Notes under the pieces: model-generated
Database searches by the model: none
What the model was told of the DNA's origin: nothing
What the model saw: only the letters and a program-made list of their open reading frames with translations
NCBI GenBank assembly: GCA_021738105.1
Contig: JAIPCS010000013.1
Location: forward strand, 1 to 27,153
Origin: Sulfuritalea sp.
GTDB lineage: Bacteria; Pseudomonadota; Gammaproteobacteria; Burkholderiales; Rhodocyclaceae
Direction of reading: 5' to 3'
DNA length: 27,153 bases
Part shown: positions 8,298 through 15,485 of the stretch, piece after piece
How positions within the stretch are numbered: the stretch's first letter is position 1
Layout: each line of letters begins with the position of its first letter
Program-made: the position numbers and the translations under genes

Positions 8298-8454
8298 GTT
8301 CCCAAGACGCTCAGGCGAACTTCTGATGAAATCGGAAATGCCCGCTCCGGGTTCGGCGTTCAAGCCACATGCAAGTGAGTACCTGGCGTGCGCCCGACCG
8401 TGTCATTCCCTGACGACGACTTCCTCGCACAAAATTTCGGCACTGCATAGAACC

Positions 8455-8470
8455 TGGTGGTGCACCACCA
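8455..8470. promoter_or_regulatory. Perfect 16-bp palindrome upstream of the indolepyruvate oxidoreductase gene
   Basis: TGGTGGTGCACCACCA is its own reverse complement over 16 bases with no central gap. It lies in the 290-base non-coding stretch between dctM and the oxidoreductase gene, about 118 bases before the start codon. A gapless palindrome of this length is more likely a binding site for a dimeric regulator than a terminator, because no loop can form without breaking the centre pairs and no T-run follows. No cognate regulator gene is seen nearby, and the regulator family is not known. Confidence 0.45.
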
Positions 8471-8549
8471 CTCACAATTCCCGACCTGCCCGCCACCGCC
8501 CACGAAGTTAAGCGCGGCAATCCAGCACGGATTGTCCATGTGAAGGATG

Positions 8550-8565
8550 GCGTGCCAAGGCACGC
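8550..8565. promoter_or_regulatory. 7+2+7 inverted repeat just before the oxidoreductase ribosome binding site
   Basis: GCGTGCC-AA-GGCACGC lies 10 bases before the G-run that forms the ribosome binding site (8576-8584) of the oxidoreductase gene. It could be an operator downstream of the transcription start or a leader hairpin affecting translation. A frame that is open through this repeat could add 16 residues to the protein, but the ribosome binding site favours the later ATG, so the repeat is probably untranslated. No T-run follows. Confidence 0.4.
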
Positions 8566-8587
8566 AGACCAGCACAAGGGGGGGAAT

Positions 8588-11500
8588 ATGAAACTTGCAA
8601 ATGTGTCACTCGAAGACAAATACCGGCTTGAGCATGGCCGTGTCTTTCTCACCGGCATGCAGGCACTGGCCCGGCTACCATTACTGCAACATGCCATGGA
8701 TCGCGCCGCCGGCCTGCACACCGCCGGCTATATCTCGGGTTACCGCGGTTCGCCTCTGGGCGGTCTGGATACGGCACTGGACGCTGCCGCGCCTTTTCTC
8801 AAGGCAGGAGACATCAAGTTTCAGCCCGGCGTCAATGAAGATATTGCCGCTACCGCGATCTGGGGCACACAACAGCTCCATTTTTTCCCGCAGCCACAAT
8901 TCGATGGCATTTTCTCGATGTGGTACGGCAAGGGGCCGGGCGTCGACCGCTGTGGCGATGTCTTCAAGCACGCCAACCATGCCGGTACTTCGAAGCATGG
9001 CGGCGTGCTGCTGATCGCCGGCGACGATCCATCGGCACGTTCATCGGCCGTCGCGCACCAGAGCGAGCACATGTTTTCGGCCTGCGGCATTCCGGTGCTG
9101 GCGCCCGCTGATCTGCAGGAGTATCTCGATTTCGGTTTGCACGGCTGGGCCATGTCGCGCTACTCCGGCTGCTGGGTGGCCATGAAAGTCACCTCCGATA
9201 CCGCCGAGAGTTCAGCCACTGTGAACATCGATACCGAGCGTTTGCAGATCGCCATCCCGGAAGATTTTCACCTGCCGCAGGACGGCCTGCATATCCGTTG
9301 GCCCGATCCGCAACTGGCGCAGGAACACCGGTTGCAGGAGTTCAAGGTCTACGCGGCGATCGCCTATGCGCGGGTCAATAAGCTGAACCGGATTATTTTC
9401 GACAGCCCGTGTCCGCGCCTCGGCATCATCGCCTGCGGCAAGGCCTACCTCGACGTACGTCAGGCGCTCGACGATCTCGGCATTGACGAAACCTACGCCG
9501 CTGAAATCGGCCTGCGCCTGTTGAAGATCGGTATGCCGTGGCCGCTGGAAGCCGACTCGGTACGCCATTTCGCGGAAGGCCTCGAGGAAATCCTGGTGGT
9601 CGAGGAAAAGCGCCCGATCATCGAATATCAGTTGAAGGAAATGCTCTACAACTGGCGCGAGGACGTGCGCCCGCGCGTCATCGGCAAGTTCGACGAATCC
9701 GGTGAATGGCCGGTTCCGGTCAATCGCTGGCTGTTGCCGCCGACTGCAGAGCTGACCCCCGCCATCGTCGCCCGCGCGATTGCCGCTCGCCTTGGCCGTT
9801 TTCACCGCGCGCAGCGCATCACCGACTACATCGCATTTCTGGATAACAAGGCCAGCGCCTTGTCCAAGCCCAAAGTGACGATGATGCGCACCCCCTACTT
9901 CTGCCCCGGCTGCCCGCACAATCAATCCACCAAAGTGCCCGAGGGCAGTTGTGCGCTGGGCGGCGTCGGCTGCCATTTGATGGCGGTAATGATGGGGCGC
10001 AACACGGTCACCATTTCACATATGGGCGGAGAAGGTGCCGCCTGGCTCGGCGTATCGGGACACAGCGGCACGCAGCACGTTTTCGCCAACATGGGCGACG
10101 GCACCTACTTCCATTCCGGCCTGCTGGCCATTCGTGCGGCGGTGGCGGGAAAGATCAACATCACTTATAAGCTGCTCTACAACGATGCCGTCGCAATGAC
10201 CGGCGGCCAGTCGCTCGACGGCACGCTGACGGTTCCGCAGCTCACCCGCCAGCTTGCGGCTGAAGATGTAGAGCGCATTATCGTGATGTCCGACGAACCG
10301 GAAAAGTACGCAAACGTGAAGGATTTCGCGCCCGGCATACAGATTCGGCATCGTGACGAACTCGAAAACACGCAGATCGAACTGCGCAACACTCCCGGTG
10401 TCACCATCCTGATTTATGATCAGACCTGCGCCGCCGAGAAGCGTCGCCGGCGCAAGCGCGGCACTTTTCCCGATCCCTCCGTGCGCGTGTACATCAACGA
10501 GGCGGTCTGCGAAGGCTGGGGCGATTGCAGTGTCAAATCCAACTGCCTCGCCGTGGTTCCGGTGGAAACCGAATTCGGCCGCAAGCGCGCGATCGATCAG
10601 CATTCCTGCAACAAGGATTATTCCTGCGTCAGCGGCTTCTGCCCGAGCATTGTCACCGTGCACGGCGGCGACGTCCGTCATGGTCGTGCTCTGGATTCAG
10701 CCAAGGAGAACTTTGCCGGACTGCCGGAGCCCGTGCACGCCGGGCTGCAAGAACCCTACGGCATCCTCATCACTGGTGTCGGCGGCACCGGCGTGGTGAC
10801 TATCGGCGCGTTGCTGGGAATGGCCGCCCATCTTGAAGGCAAAGGCGTCACCGTACTCGACATGACCGGACTGGCACAAAAAGGCGGCGCCGTCATGTCG
10901 CACGTCAGGATCGCCGACCACCAGAGCCAGTTGCATTCGACCCGGATTGCCACGGGCGAAGCCAATCTGCTGCTCGGCTGCGACATCGTCGTGGCAGTCA
11001 GCGACGACGCCCTCTCGAAAACCGCACCCGGTGTCACCCGGGCCATCATCAACACCGGAAGAACCATTACCGGAGAATTCGTGCGCAATCCGGATCGCAG
11101 CTTTCCGGACCAGATGATGGAGCAATCGGTAATTGAAGCCGTCGGTGCCGACGCGACTCACTTCATCGACGCCGGTCGGCTTGCGACACGATTGATGGGG
11201 CATTCCATCGCCACCAATATCTTCATGCTGGGCTTCGCCTATCAACGCGGCTTGGTCCCGCTTTCGCTGGCGGCACTGATGCGGGCGATCGAACTCAATG
11301 AGGCCGGAGTCGAGAGCAATCGTCGCGCCTTCAACTGGGGCCGCCGCATGGCCATCGACCCGGATGAGATCACCGCATTGGCCGCCGCCGGTGAATCCCG
11401 GACCAAGACGCACACGTTGTCTGAAACCATCGACGAGATCATCGAGCGCCGCCGCAGCTTCCTGGTCGACTATCAGGATGCCGCCTATGCCCGCAGGTAC

Positions 11501-12142
11501 ACCGCACTGATTGAGCGCACCCGTGAGCAGGAACAAAAACTCGGCGCTGATGAAGCAACTGCGCTACAGGGCGGTCGAGCAAAAGACGCTCTCCTCGCCG
11601 TAGCGGATGGTGAGACGGCGCTGACGGCTGCCGTGGCGCGCAATTACTTCAAACTGCTCGCCTACAAGGACGAATTCGAGGTCGCACGGCTGTTTGCCGA
11701 TGCCGAATTCCAGAATGCGCTGGCCGCAAACTTTGAAGGCGACTATCAACTGAACTTCCACGTCACCCTGCCCTGGAGCCGCGGGGCAAAACCGGGAGCC
11801 GAACCGAAAAAAGTCCGTTTCGGTCCCTGGCTGATGCCGGCCATGAAACTGCTGGCCCGCTTCAAGTTCCTGCGCGGTACCGCCTTCAACCCCTTCGGTG
11901 CAATGGCCGAACGGCGCCAGGAACGGGAATTGATCGCCGACTATGAACAGACGATGTCACACATCCTGACCGAACTCGACGCCGACCGGCTTGCCACTGC
12001 CATCGCCATCGCAAGTATTCCGCAAGGCATACGTGGCTATGGCCCGGTCAAGCAGCGCGCGATCATCGAGGCGCAGACAAAGCAAAAGGAGCTGATGGCC
12101 GCATTCGACCATCCGTTCTTCGAAACAAGGCAAGCCGCCTGA
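8588..12142 (+). CDS. Fused indolepyruvate:ferredoxin oxidoreductase-type 2-oxoacid oxidoreductase
   Basis: Predicted to oxidise a 2-oxoacid (aryl pyruvates such as indolepyruvate or phenylpyruvate are typical) with CoA to the shortened acyl-CoA, CO2 and reduced ferredoxin. It is a single 1184-residue chain in which the separate archaeal IorA and IorB parts are fused. The N-terminal pyrimidine-binding domain includes ISGYRGSPLGGLD near residue 50. The TPP domain has CPGCPHN at 439-445, GDGT at 503-506 and YND at 531-533. An iron-sulfur segment has C641, C647, C653, C674, C680 and C685. The gamma domain starts with GVGGTGV at 730-736 and contains GLAQKGGAV. A C-terminal extension of about 230 residues is as seen in proteobacterial fused forms. 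The ATG at 8588 follows a strong A/G-rich site (AAGGGGGGG, 8576-8584), so the in-frame ATG at 8540 is not preferred. Confidence 0.93.
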   Translation: MKLANVSLEDKYRLEHGRVFLTGMQALARLPLLQHAMDRAAGLHTAGYISGYRGSPLGGLDTALDAAAPFLKAGDIKFQPGVNEDIAATAIWGTQQLHFFPQPQFDGIFSMWYGKGPGVDRCGDVFKHANHAGTSKHGGVLLIAGDDPSARSSAVAHQSEHMFSACGIPVLAPADLQEYLDFGLHGWAMSRYSGCWVAMKVTSDTAESSATVNIDTERLQIAIPEDFHLPQDGLHIRWPDPQLAQEHRLQEFKVYAAIAYARVNKLNRIIFDSPCPRLGIIACGKAYLDVRQALDDLGIDETYAAEIGLRLLKIGMPWPLEADSVRHFAEGLEEILVVEEKRPIIEYQLKEMLYNWREDVRPRVIGKFDESGEWPVPVNRWLLPPTAELTPAIVARAIAARLGRFHRAQRITDYIAFLDNKASALSKPKVTMMRTPYFCPGCPHNQSTKVPEGSCALGGVGCHLMAVMMGRNTVTISHMGGEGAAWLGVSGHSGTQHVFANMGDGTYFHSGLLAIRAAVAGKINITYKLLYNDAVAMTGGQSLDGTLTVPQLTRQLAAEDVERIIVMSDEPEKYANVKDFAPGIQIRHRDELENTQIELRNTPGVTILIYDQTCAAEKRRRRKRGTFPDPSVRVYINEAVCEGWGDCSVKSNCLAVVPVETEFGRKRAIDQHSCNKDYSCVSGFCPSIVTVHGGDVRHGRALDSAKENFAGLPEPVHAGLQEPYGILITGVGGTGVVTIGALLGMAAHLEGKGVTVLDMTGLAQKGGAVMSHVRIADHQSQLHSTRIATGEANLLLGCDIVVAVSDDALSKTAPGVTRAIINTGRTITGEFVRNPDRSFPDQMMEQSVIEAVGADATHFIDAGRLATRLMGHSIATNIFMLGFAYQRGLVPLSLAALMRAIELNEAGVESNRRAFNWGRRMAIDPDEITALAAAGESRTKTHTLSETIDEIIERRRSFLVDYQDAAYARRYTALIERTREQEQKLGADEATALQGGRAKDALLAVADGETALTAAVARNYFKLLAYKDEFEVARLFADAEFQNALAANFEGDYQLNFHVTLPWSRGAKPGAEPKKVRFGPWLMPAMKLLARFKFLRGTAFNPFGAMAERRQERELIADYEQTMSHILTELDADRLATAIAIASIPQGIRGYGPVKQRAIIEAQTKQKELMAAFDHPFFETRQAA

Positions 12143-12463
12143 TGCTGCGCCCGGGCGACATGCCCCGCCGGACCCCCGCCCGCCCGGCGGCCGAGCGCAC
12201 CGCACTCCCATCCGGTGCGCCTTGATTCGCAAGAGCGATGTACGCTGAGTAACACGCATTCAAGCAATTCATCCCGGCCGCCGAATCCGTGCGCGGGCCC
12301 TCTTGCTGTGATAATCCGGAGCGGCTGTAAAGGAACCGAAGCCTTGGCTGAACCGCAAGCGCCCGGTAGCTCCTGATAGTCGTGCCATGAGTGCCCGCAA
12401 AAAGTCGGCGCTGGTGACACGGCGCATCTGTGTGTCCACCGACGGCTTTCGACGCTGATTCGC
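12143..12463. other. 321-base convergent gap without a recognised gene
   Basis: This lies between the oxidoreductase stop and the 3' end of the minus-strand methyltransferase. A GC-rich stem (CCGCCGG at 12165-12171 against CCGGCGG at 12184-12190, 12-base loop) could terminate or stabilise the oxidoreductase transcript, but no T-run follows. The open frames in this stretch (for example 12037-12420 on the minus strand) have no family resemblance and overlap the end of the oxidoreductase antisense. No tRNA or other RNA gene was recognised. Confidence 0.5.
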
Positions 12464-13105
12464 CTATTCCGATTGCGATTCCACCTGTCCTGCCAGAGCC
12501 TCAGCCTCTTCGACGCTCAAGGTTTTCCATGGCAAGGGAATCAGTCCGGGAACGGCCGCCATATAGCGGCGATATTTCTCGCCGTAACTTTCGACGAGCT
12601 TCTTCTCCTCGAGTTTTGAACCGATAACCAGATAAGCAGTAATCGCCAGCGCCGAGATCAAGAGCGGCCCGTTCATGTCGCGGGTCCAGATGAGAACAAG
12701 ACCGATGCTGTACCAGGGATGGCGAACAAAACGATGAAACGTCGACACGGAGAAGGTCTGCGTAACATCACTCGTGCGTTCTTTCAGTTGCCGCAGACCC
12801 AGGAACTCGCCCATGTCGTAGGCGCGGGCCGAGGCGAGAAAACCCAGAACTGCCGTCAGTGCGGCTCCGTTGGCCACCCAGGCCCATGCCCCCGTCCACT
12901 GCCAGAGCCATGGGCCTTGGGCGCCATAGACCAGCCAGAGCACCGGCAACAGAAACACCACGGCCGTCGCGTTATAGGCCATCCGGTAGCCCGGCATCAG
13001 TCGCGGCCAGCGGCGTGCCATCCACGCCTTGACGCCGGAAGCGGCCAGCAGTGAATGAAGCAGGAAATAGCCGAGCCAGGCCAATGAAATTTCAGCCAGC
13101 TTCAT
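12464..13105 (-). CDS. ICMT/PEMT-like membrane methyltransferase (isoprenylcysteine carboxyl methyltransferase family)
   Basis: This 213-residue integral membrane protein has about five hydrophobic segments (near residues 5-25, 44-62, 73-95, 130-142 and 145-163). The family's C-terminal signature is present: RHPWYSIG at 128-135, then EEKKLVESYGEKYRRY from 166, where the EE pair, Y174 and Y178 match the SAM- and substrate-binding pattern of ICMT and phospholipid N-methyltransferases. The substrate of bacterial members is usually unknown; NnrU, found near nitrite and NO reductase genes, belongs to the same broad group. It is monocistronic here and convergent with the oxidoreductase gene. Membrane topology and family are well supported; the function is not. 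Confidence 0.85.
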   Translation of the reverse strand: MKLAEISLAWLGYFLLHSLLAASGVKAWMARRWPRLMPGYRMAYNATAVVFLLPVLWLVYGAQGPWLWQWTGAWAWVANGAALTAVLGFLASARAYDMGEFLGLRQLKERTSDVTQTFSVSTFHRFVRHPWYSIGLVLIWTRDMNGPLLISALAITAYLVIGSKLEEKKLVESYGEKYRRYMAAVPGLIPLPWKTLSVEEAEALAGQVESQSE

Positions 13106-13388
13106 GAGACCGATAGTGCGCGCACAATATTCCGCCGTTGCCGATGAGGGATCATGATAGCCGGACTGGCTGGACTTAACGCGGCGAAATCGCTTTCGCC
13201 ATCACCGGCATCACGGATTCTTCTACGCTCGGCATCCAGTGGGCCCGAACAAACAAAACGCAGGGGTTTCATCAGCGCCGACTTTTCAAATGCCGAAGCC
13301 ATCAGTTCCCTCACAAACGGGAGAATTTTCGGGCCCCGATACAATCTCGTGATCCCGAATAAAAACGGACAGCGGAGGAACACACGCA

Positions 13389-14099
13389 ATGGCACTTTGC
13401 AGCGACGCGGCAATGGTTCTGTACTACGACATTACCGGCGACAACGCCGACCACGACGATTGGCACACCTACGAGCATCTGCATGAAAGGCTCTCGATCC
13501 CGGGCTTCCTGCGGGCGACGCGCTGGGTGGCCGTAACCGGCGCACCGAAGTATCTGGTGATCTACGAGGTGGCCGACACTGAAGTGGCGACCTCGCTCGC
13601 CTACCTCGCCCGCCTCAACGATCCCACGCCCTGGACCGCCTCGATGATGAGCCGCTTTCGCGGCATGGTTCGCGGCTTTTGCACCGTGGTCGCGAGCGCA
13701 GGCTACGGCCTTGGCAATGCGGCCGCATCAGTCAGATTCATGCCGGTCGTCGGACAGGAATCAACCTTGCAGGAATGGCTCGCGCACGGAGTCATGCCAG
13801 CAATGGCAACCCGGCCGGGTATGGCCAGCGTCCAGTTGTTGCGGCCCGTTCCGCCGCCACCGATGACCCGGGAACAATCGCTTCGCGGTTCCGATACCCC
13901 CATGAGTTGGCTGCTGCTGGCCACGGCCTACGACACCGACACATTGAGCACGGTCTGTGTCGAGTTCCTCGACCCGACGTCGCTGGTGCAGCATGGCGCG
14001 GCACCGGAGATGACGCAGGCGACCTACGCACTGCACTACACCGTATCCGCGCAAGAGGTCGCCCGAACTGCACCCAATCCGCCACGACAACCCGGATAG
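13389..14099 (+). CDS. Uncharacterised protein, probable two-half ferredoxin-like (dimeric alpha/beta-barrel) fold
   Basis: This 236-residue soluble protein of unknown function has no signal peptide or membrane segment. The N-terminal half has the pattern strand (VLYYDIT), helix (WHTYEHLHERLSIPGF), then strands (ATRWVAV, KYLVIYEVA). This is the layout of EthD/ABM-type ferredoxin-like domains. The second half repeats it loosely: VRFMPV, helix LQEWLAHGVMPAMATRPG, then VQLLRP and SWLLLATAYD. A single chain could therefore form one intramolecular alpha/beta barrel. The ATG at 13389 follows GGAGG at 13374-13378. The conserved-looking acidic/His stretch HDDWHTYEHLHER may line a pocket. The fold is inferred from pattern only; relatives occur in aromatic-degrading bacteria, but no function is assigned. 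Confidence 0.75.
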   Translation: MALCSDAAMVLYYDITGDNADHDDWHTYEHLHERLSIPGFLRATRWVAVTGAPKYLVIYEVADTEVATSLAYLARLNDPTPWTASMMSRFRGMVRGFCTVVASAGYGLGNAAASVRFMPVVGQESTLQEWLAHGVMPAMATRPGMASVQLLRPVPPPPMTREQSLRGSDTPMSWLLLATAYDTDTLSTVCVEFLDPTSLVQHGAAPEMTQATYALHYTVSAQEVARTAPNPPRQPG

Positions 14100-14410
14100 C
14101 GATGAGTTGCCGGCGCCTCAACGAGTTCCCCAGATACACCGTCATTTCCGGTGCGCCGCTCAGGTTCCTCACCGGCAGCGTCTGCTTTTTTCCGTTGCGG
14201 CAGAAGAGGCTGGATTCCAGCTTGATGGATCCGCAACCCTTGTCGAAAAAAAGTCGCGGGTAAACCGACATCACCGGTGGCGGCATGGCGATCGGGACGC
14301 CGTGGGCATAGAGGGAAATTTCACCGGAAAACTTTCCTGTGCGCGTGTCGCCGGTGTCAGCTCCTGAATCTGGCTCCGGGACTGGCTGAGCGGGTTCGGT
14401 TTGCGGGGTC
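14100..14410. other. 311-base convergent gap with an unexplained open minus-strand frame
   Basis: This lies between the plus-strand alpha/beta-barrel gene and the 3' end of the minus-strand phosphatidylserine synthase gene. No clear terminator was found. One minus-strand frame is open from about 14440 down to 13792. Its part in this gap begins with a proline/glutamate-rich run, then ISLYAHGVPIAMPPPV and LFFDKGCGSIKLESSLFCR, and has mostly G or C at third codon positions. The first usable start is ATG at 14286, without a convincing ribosome binding site, and the frame then runs antisense into the plus-strand gene. It could be a small unknown gene or a remnant. It is not annotated as a gene because no family is recognised. 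Confidence 0.35.
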
Positions 14411-15037
14411 TCACAATTTTGGAATCCGGAATCGGCTGATCATCAGCGAGCCCGACAGCGCAAACATGAGGACCAGAGGATGAAGCCTGAAGCCGGCCAG
14501 CGTGATCTCTCCGAACCACAAGTTCTCGCGCAATGCGCCGAACCAGGCCGCCATCGCCATGACCAAAACAAGAACGATGGACGTCGGTATCGGCGTGCCT
14601 TCGAAGTACTTCACCTTGCCGGTTCCCTCAGAAAGCGCTTCTGCCGTCACGTTATATCGCGCCAGACGCGACACTCCGCAGGCCACGAAGAAGGCGAGGA
14701 CGATACGGTCGTAGAGGCCCTGCATGCCGCACCCGTAGGCAATGATTGCCGGAGCCACGCCAAAGGAAATTACATCGGCAAGCGAATCCAGTTCTTTCCC
14801 CAGTATTGATGCTTGCTGGCGCCAGCGGGCGATCCGGCCATCGAGGATGTCGAATATCAACGCGGCCAAAACCAGGCCGCACGCAAAATAAACGTGCCTG
14901 ACGTCGTTCCGTTCCAGATACGTCATGATGGAAAAAAGCGCCCCCGTGCCGCAGACGGCATTCGCAAGGGTGAACCAGTCGGCCAGATGAAACTCTCGAA
15001 TCATCGCGAACGGCTTGCGCGGCGTAGCTGTCTTCAT
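14411..15037 (-). CDS. pssA: CDP-diacylglycerol--serine O-phosphatidyltransferase
   Basis: This inner-membrane enzyme makes phosphatidylserine from CDP-diacylglycerol and L-serine, the first step towards phosphatidylethanolamine. It is 208 residues with about six hydrophobic segments. The CDP-alcohol phosphotransferase motif is complete: D66-G67, A70-R71, G80, D84 and D88, i.e. DG(x2)AR(x8)G(x3)D(x3)D. Following this, SFGVAPA and the ARYNV segment favour the PssA type over phosphatidylglycerophosphate synthase. The chosen ATG (15037, minus strand) has GAGGGAG upstream; the same frame is open for 90 more codons, but that extension has no resemblance to the family. The C-terminus (MISRFRIPKL) ends rather abruptly compared with longer relatives. 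It is monocistronic in this window. Confidence 0.92.
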   Translation of the reverse strand: MKTATPRKPFAMIREFHLADWFTLANAVCGTGALFSIMTYLERNDVRHVYFACGLVLAALIFDILDGRIARWRQQASILGKELDSLADVISFGVAPAIIAYGCGMQGLYDRIVLAFFVACGVSRLARYNVTAEALSEGTGKVKYFEGTPIPTSIVLVLVMAMAAWFGALRENLWFGEITLAGFRLHPLVLMFALSGSLMISRFRIPKL

Positions 15038-15485
15038 ACCTGAAACTCTCCCTCGGTTGCTTGCATCAAGTTGGCGCGCGGAGATTGCCGACCGCTGAGT
15101 CGACAACGAGAGTATGTGCCCTCGCCGGGCTCCATGAAAAGAAGATTTGGAAGAATCCACCGGATGACGACCGGAAGTAGATACCTCTTTAACGGGCTGC
15201 ACTGTGCGATACCAGACAAAGTGGCCGGTCCCGTCGAGCAAAAGACGCTCAGCTTTGCAGACCAGGGCTTCCGCTTCTCGGGCAGGTCTCCTCGCCGCAG
15301 CGTCCAACGAAATAAGAAAACGCCGCTCCCCAGCCGTACCGCCAACGCCGACTTTTCATTTCGGCCTTTATCTGCATCGTCTTCCAGACCATCGATCTCC
15401 CATCCCGCCCGACGTGACGGTATGCGCCGCCGCCCCGGCCCATGCCGCATAATTCCACCTGTCGCCACTGCCTGCTCTCCAAACA
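15038..15485. other. 448-base divergent spacer between pssA and nnrS
   Basis: This is the largest gap in the window. It should hold the promoters for pssA (leftward) and nnrS (rightward), but no strong sigma-70 pair and no FNR/Dnr-type TTGAT-N4-ATCAA site could be identified by eye. A 150-codon minus-strand frame (15034-15486) spans it, but the product is low in recognisable features. An 18-base stretch at 15233-15250 also occurs exactly inside the oxidoreductase gene (11574-11591). It is not repeated elsewhere as far as I can see and may be coincidence. Confidence 0.45.

Noticed and set aside
12037..12420. 127-codon minus-strand frame after the oxidoreductase
   Set aside because: Overlaps the oxidoreductase C-terminus antisense, has no recognisable domain and no good ribosome binding site.
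15038..15485. FNR/Dnr-type site upstream of nnrS
   Set aside because: A TTGCTTGCATCAAG stretch near 15057 looks half-similar, but the spacing and left half do not fit TTGAT-N4-ATCAA and it lies over 400 bases from nnrS.
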